A stretch of 64,000 nucleotides of DNA from Peteryoungia aggregata LMG 23059. Lineage in GTDB: Bacteria > Pseudomonadota > Alphaproteobacteria > Rhizobiales > Rhizobiaceae. How positions within the stretch are numbered: the stretch's first letter is position 1; every line of letters begins with the position of its first letter. Location: NCBI RefSeq assembly GCF_030814435.1, contig NZ_JAUSUW010000003.1, forward strand, positions 186,001 through 250,000, written 5' to 3'. Below the pieces are notes generated by a model. It was given only the letters and a program-made list of their open reading frames with translations, was not told where the DNA came from and searched no databases. Positions 63,821-64,000 of the stretch are shown one piece after another. The translations under genes and the position numbers were made by a program.

Positions 63821-64000
63821 TCATTTGGAGTAATTGACGCGCCAGAAATCCTGCCACTCTTCGCGCCGATCGAAATCGTCGAGACCCGTTGCCGCGTCGT
63901 AGCCGAAGAGCTTGTCGGAAACCTTGGCCAGGCCGGATGGCTCATTCTCCGGCATCTTGATGTCCGTATTGCTCGGAAGCTTTCCGTCCTTCATCTGCGG
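63821..64000 (-). CDS. ABC transporter solute-binding protein, C-terminal end
   Basis: Only the last 59 residues are in the window. They read GLAKVSDKLFGYDAATGLDDFDRREEWQDFWRVNYSK. The ending resembles the C-terminus of periplasmic polyamine/iron/sulfate-type binding proteins, but the assignment is loose because so little is visible. The terminator directly after it supports its position as an abundant binding protein at the head of a transport operon. Confidence 0.5.
   Translation of the reverse strand, partial: PQMKDGKLPSNTDIKMPENEPSGLAKVSDKLFGYDAATGLDDFDRREEWQDFWRVNYSK

Noticed and set aside
1..64000. CRISPR arrays, rRNA genes or complete insertion sequences
   Set aside because: No regularly spaced repeats, no rRNA-like sequence and no transposase were found; the only mobile genes are the two integrases and the helicase fragment.

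Overview
The window looks like GC-rich chromosomal DNA of an alphaproteobacterium of the order Hyphomicrobiales, most likely Rhizobiaceae (Rhizobium, Agrobacterium, Ensifer or Shinella type). The grounds are the BA14K-type protein, TadG-like and TadD-like proteins, a GlxA-type regulator, many sugar ABC importers with Gfo/Idh dehydrogenases, and a candidate TGA-N9-TCA iron box of the rhizobial RirA type. The genus is inferred from gene content only; no 16S or marker gene is present.

Region 1 (1-17.7 kb) is mostly backbone. It holds a CRTAC1-like FG-GAP protein (cut by the window edge) coupled to a vanadium-haloperoxidase-like PAP2 protein, then a LysE exporter, a glutamine amidotransferase, DoxX, a SelW-like protein, a BA14K protein and tRNA-Leu(CAG) with a terminator. 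These are followed by a TadG-like protein, a MarR regulator, an NlpC/P60 hydrolase, an M17 aminopeptidase, a TadD-like lipoprotein, a YigZ protein, an FtsK translocase without membrane helices, an SDR and a glutathionyl-hydroquinone reductase.

Region 2 (17.8-25.1 kb) is a metal-acquisition block on the minus strand: a Cys-containing DUF2946-like protein, a Crp/Fnr regulator, a PepSY membrane protein, a FecB/FecCD/FecE-type ABC importer and a periplasmic copper-uptake-associated protein. The last gene suggests the importer may serve copper rather than iron. A GlxA-type regulator follows.

Region 3 (25.7-45.2 kb) is about 20 kb of carbohydrate catabolism. The first operon (25.8-34.2 kb) encodes a DhnA/LacD-type aldolase, a Gfo/Idh dehydrogenase, a D-lyxose-isomerase-like cupin, a PfkB kinase, a ribose-type ABC importer and a mutarotase. 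Two LacI-type operators flank its promoter, and a convergent LacI gene lies at the far end. An IclR regulator diverges from the second operon (36.3-45.2 kb), which has a GH105 unsaturated glycuronyl hydrolase, a complete family-1 sugar importer and three consecutive Gfo/Idh dehydrogenases. This points to import and trimming of an unsaturated pectin- or ulvan-type oligosaccharide. The sugar used by the first operon is not determined.

Region 4 (45.2-49.4 kb) is a small mobile island: a 19-bp direct repeat at 45403 and 47457, a decayed integrase, a second integrase interrupted by one in-frame amber codon, and a two-gene unit made of an SDH-family ClpP-fold serine protease and a 61-residue helical protein.

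Region 5 (49.4-61.6 kb) is a complete siderophore-uptake locus with no biosynthesis genes: two TonB receptors, two AraC/PchR-type regulators, a pair of exporter-fold ABC half-transporters (YbtPQ/IrtAB type), an MFS importer and a FAD monooxygenase coupled to it. It looks like a system for using another organism's siderophore.

Region 6 (61.6-64 kb) has a helicase fragment, then a dual-specificity phosphatase overlapping an inositol-monophosphatase-family gene, downstream of the cut 3' end of a probable ABC solute-binding-protein gene with its own terminator.
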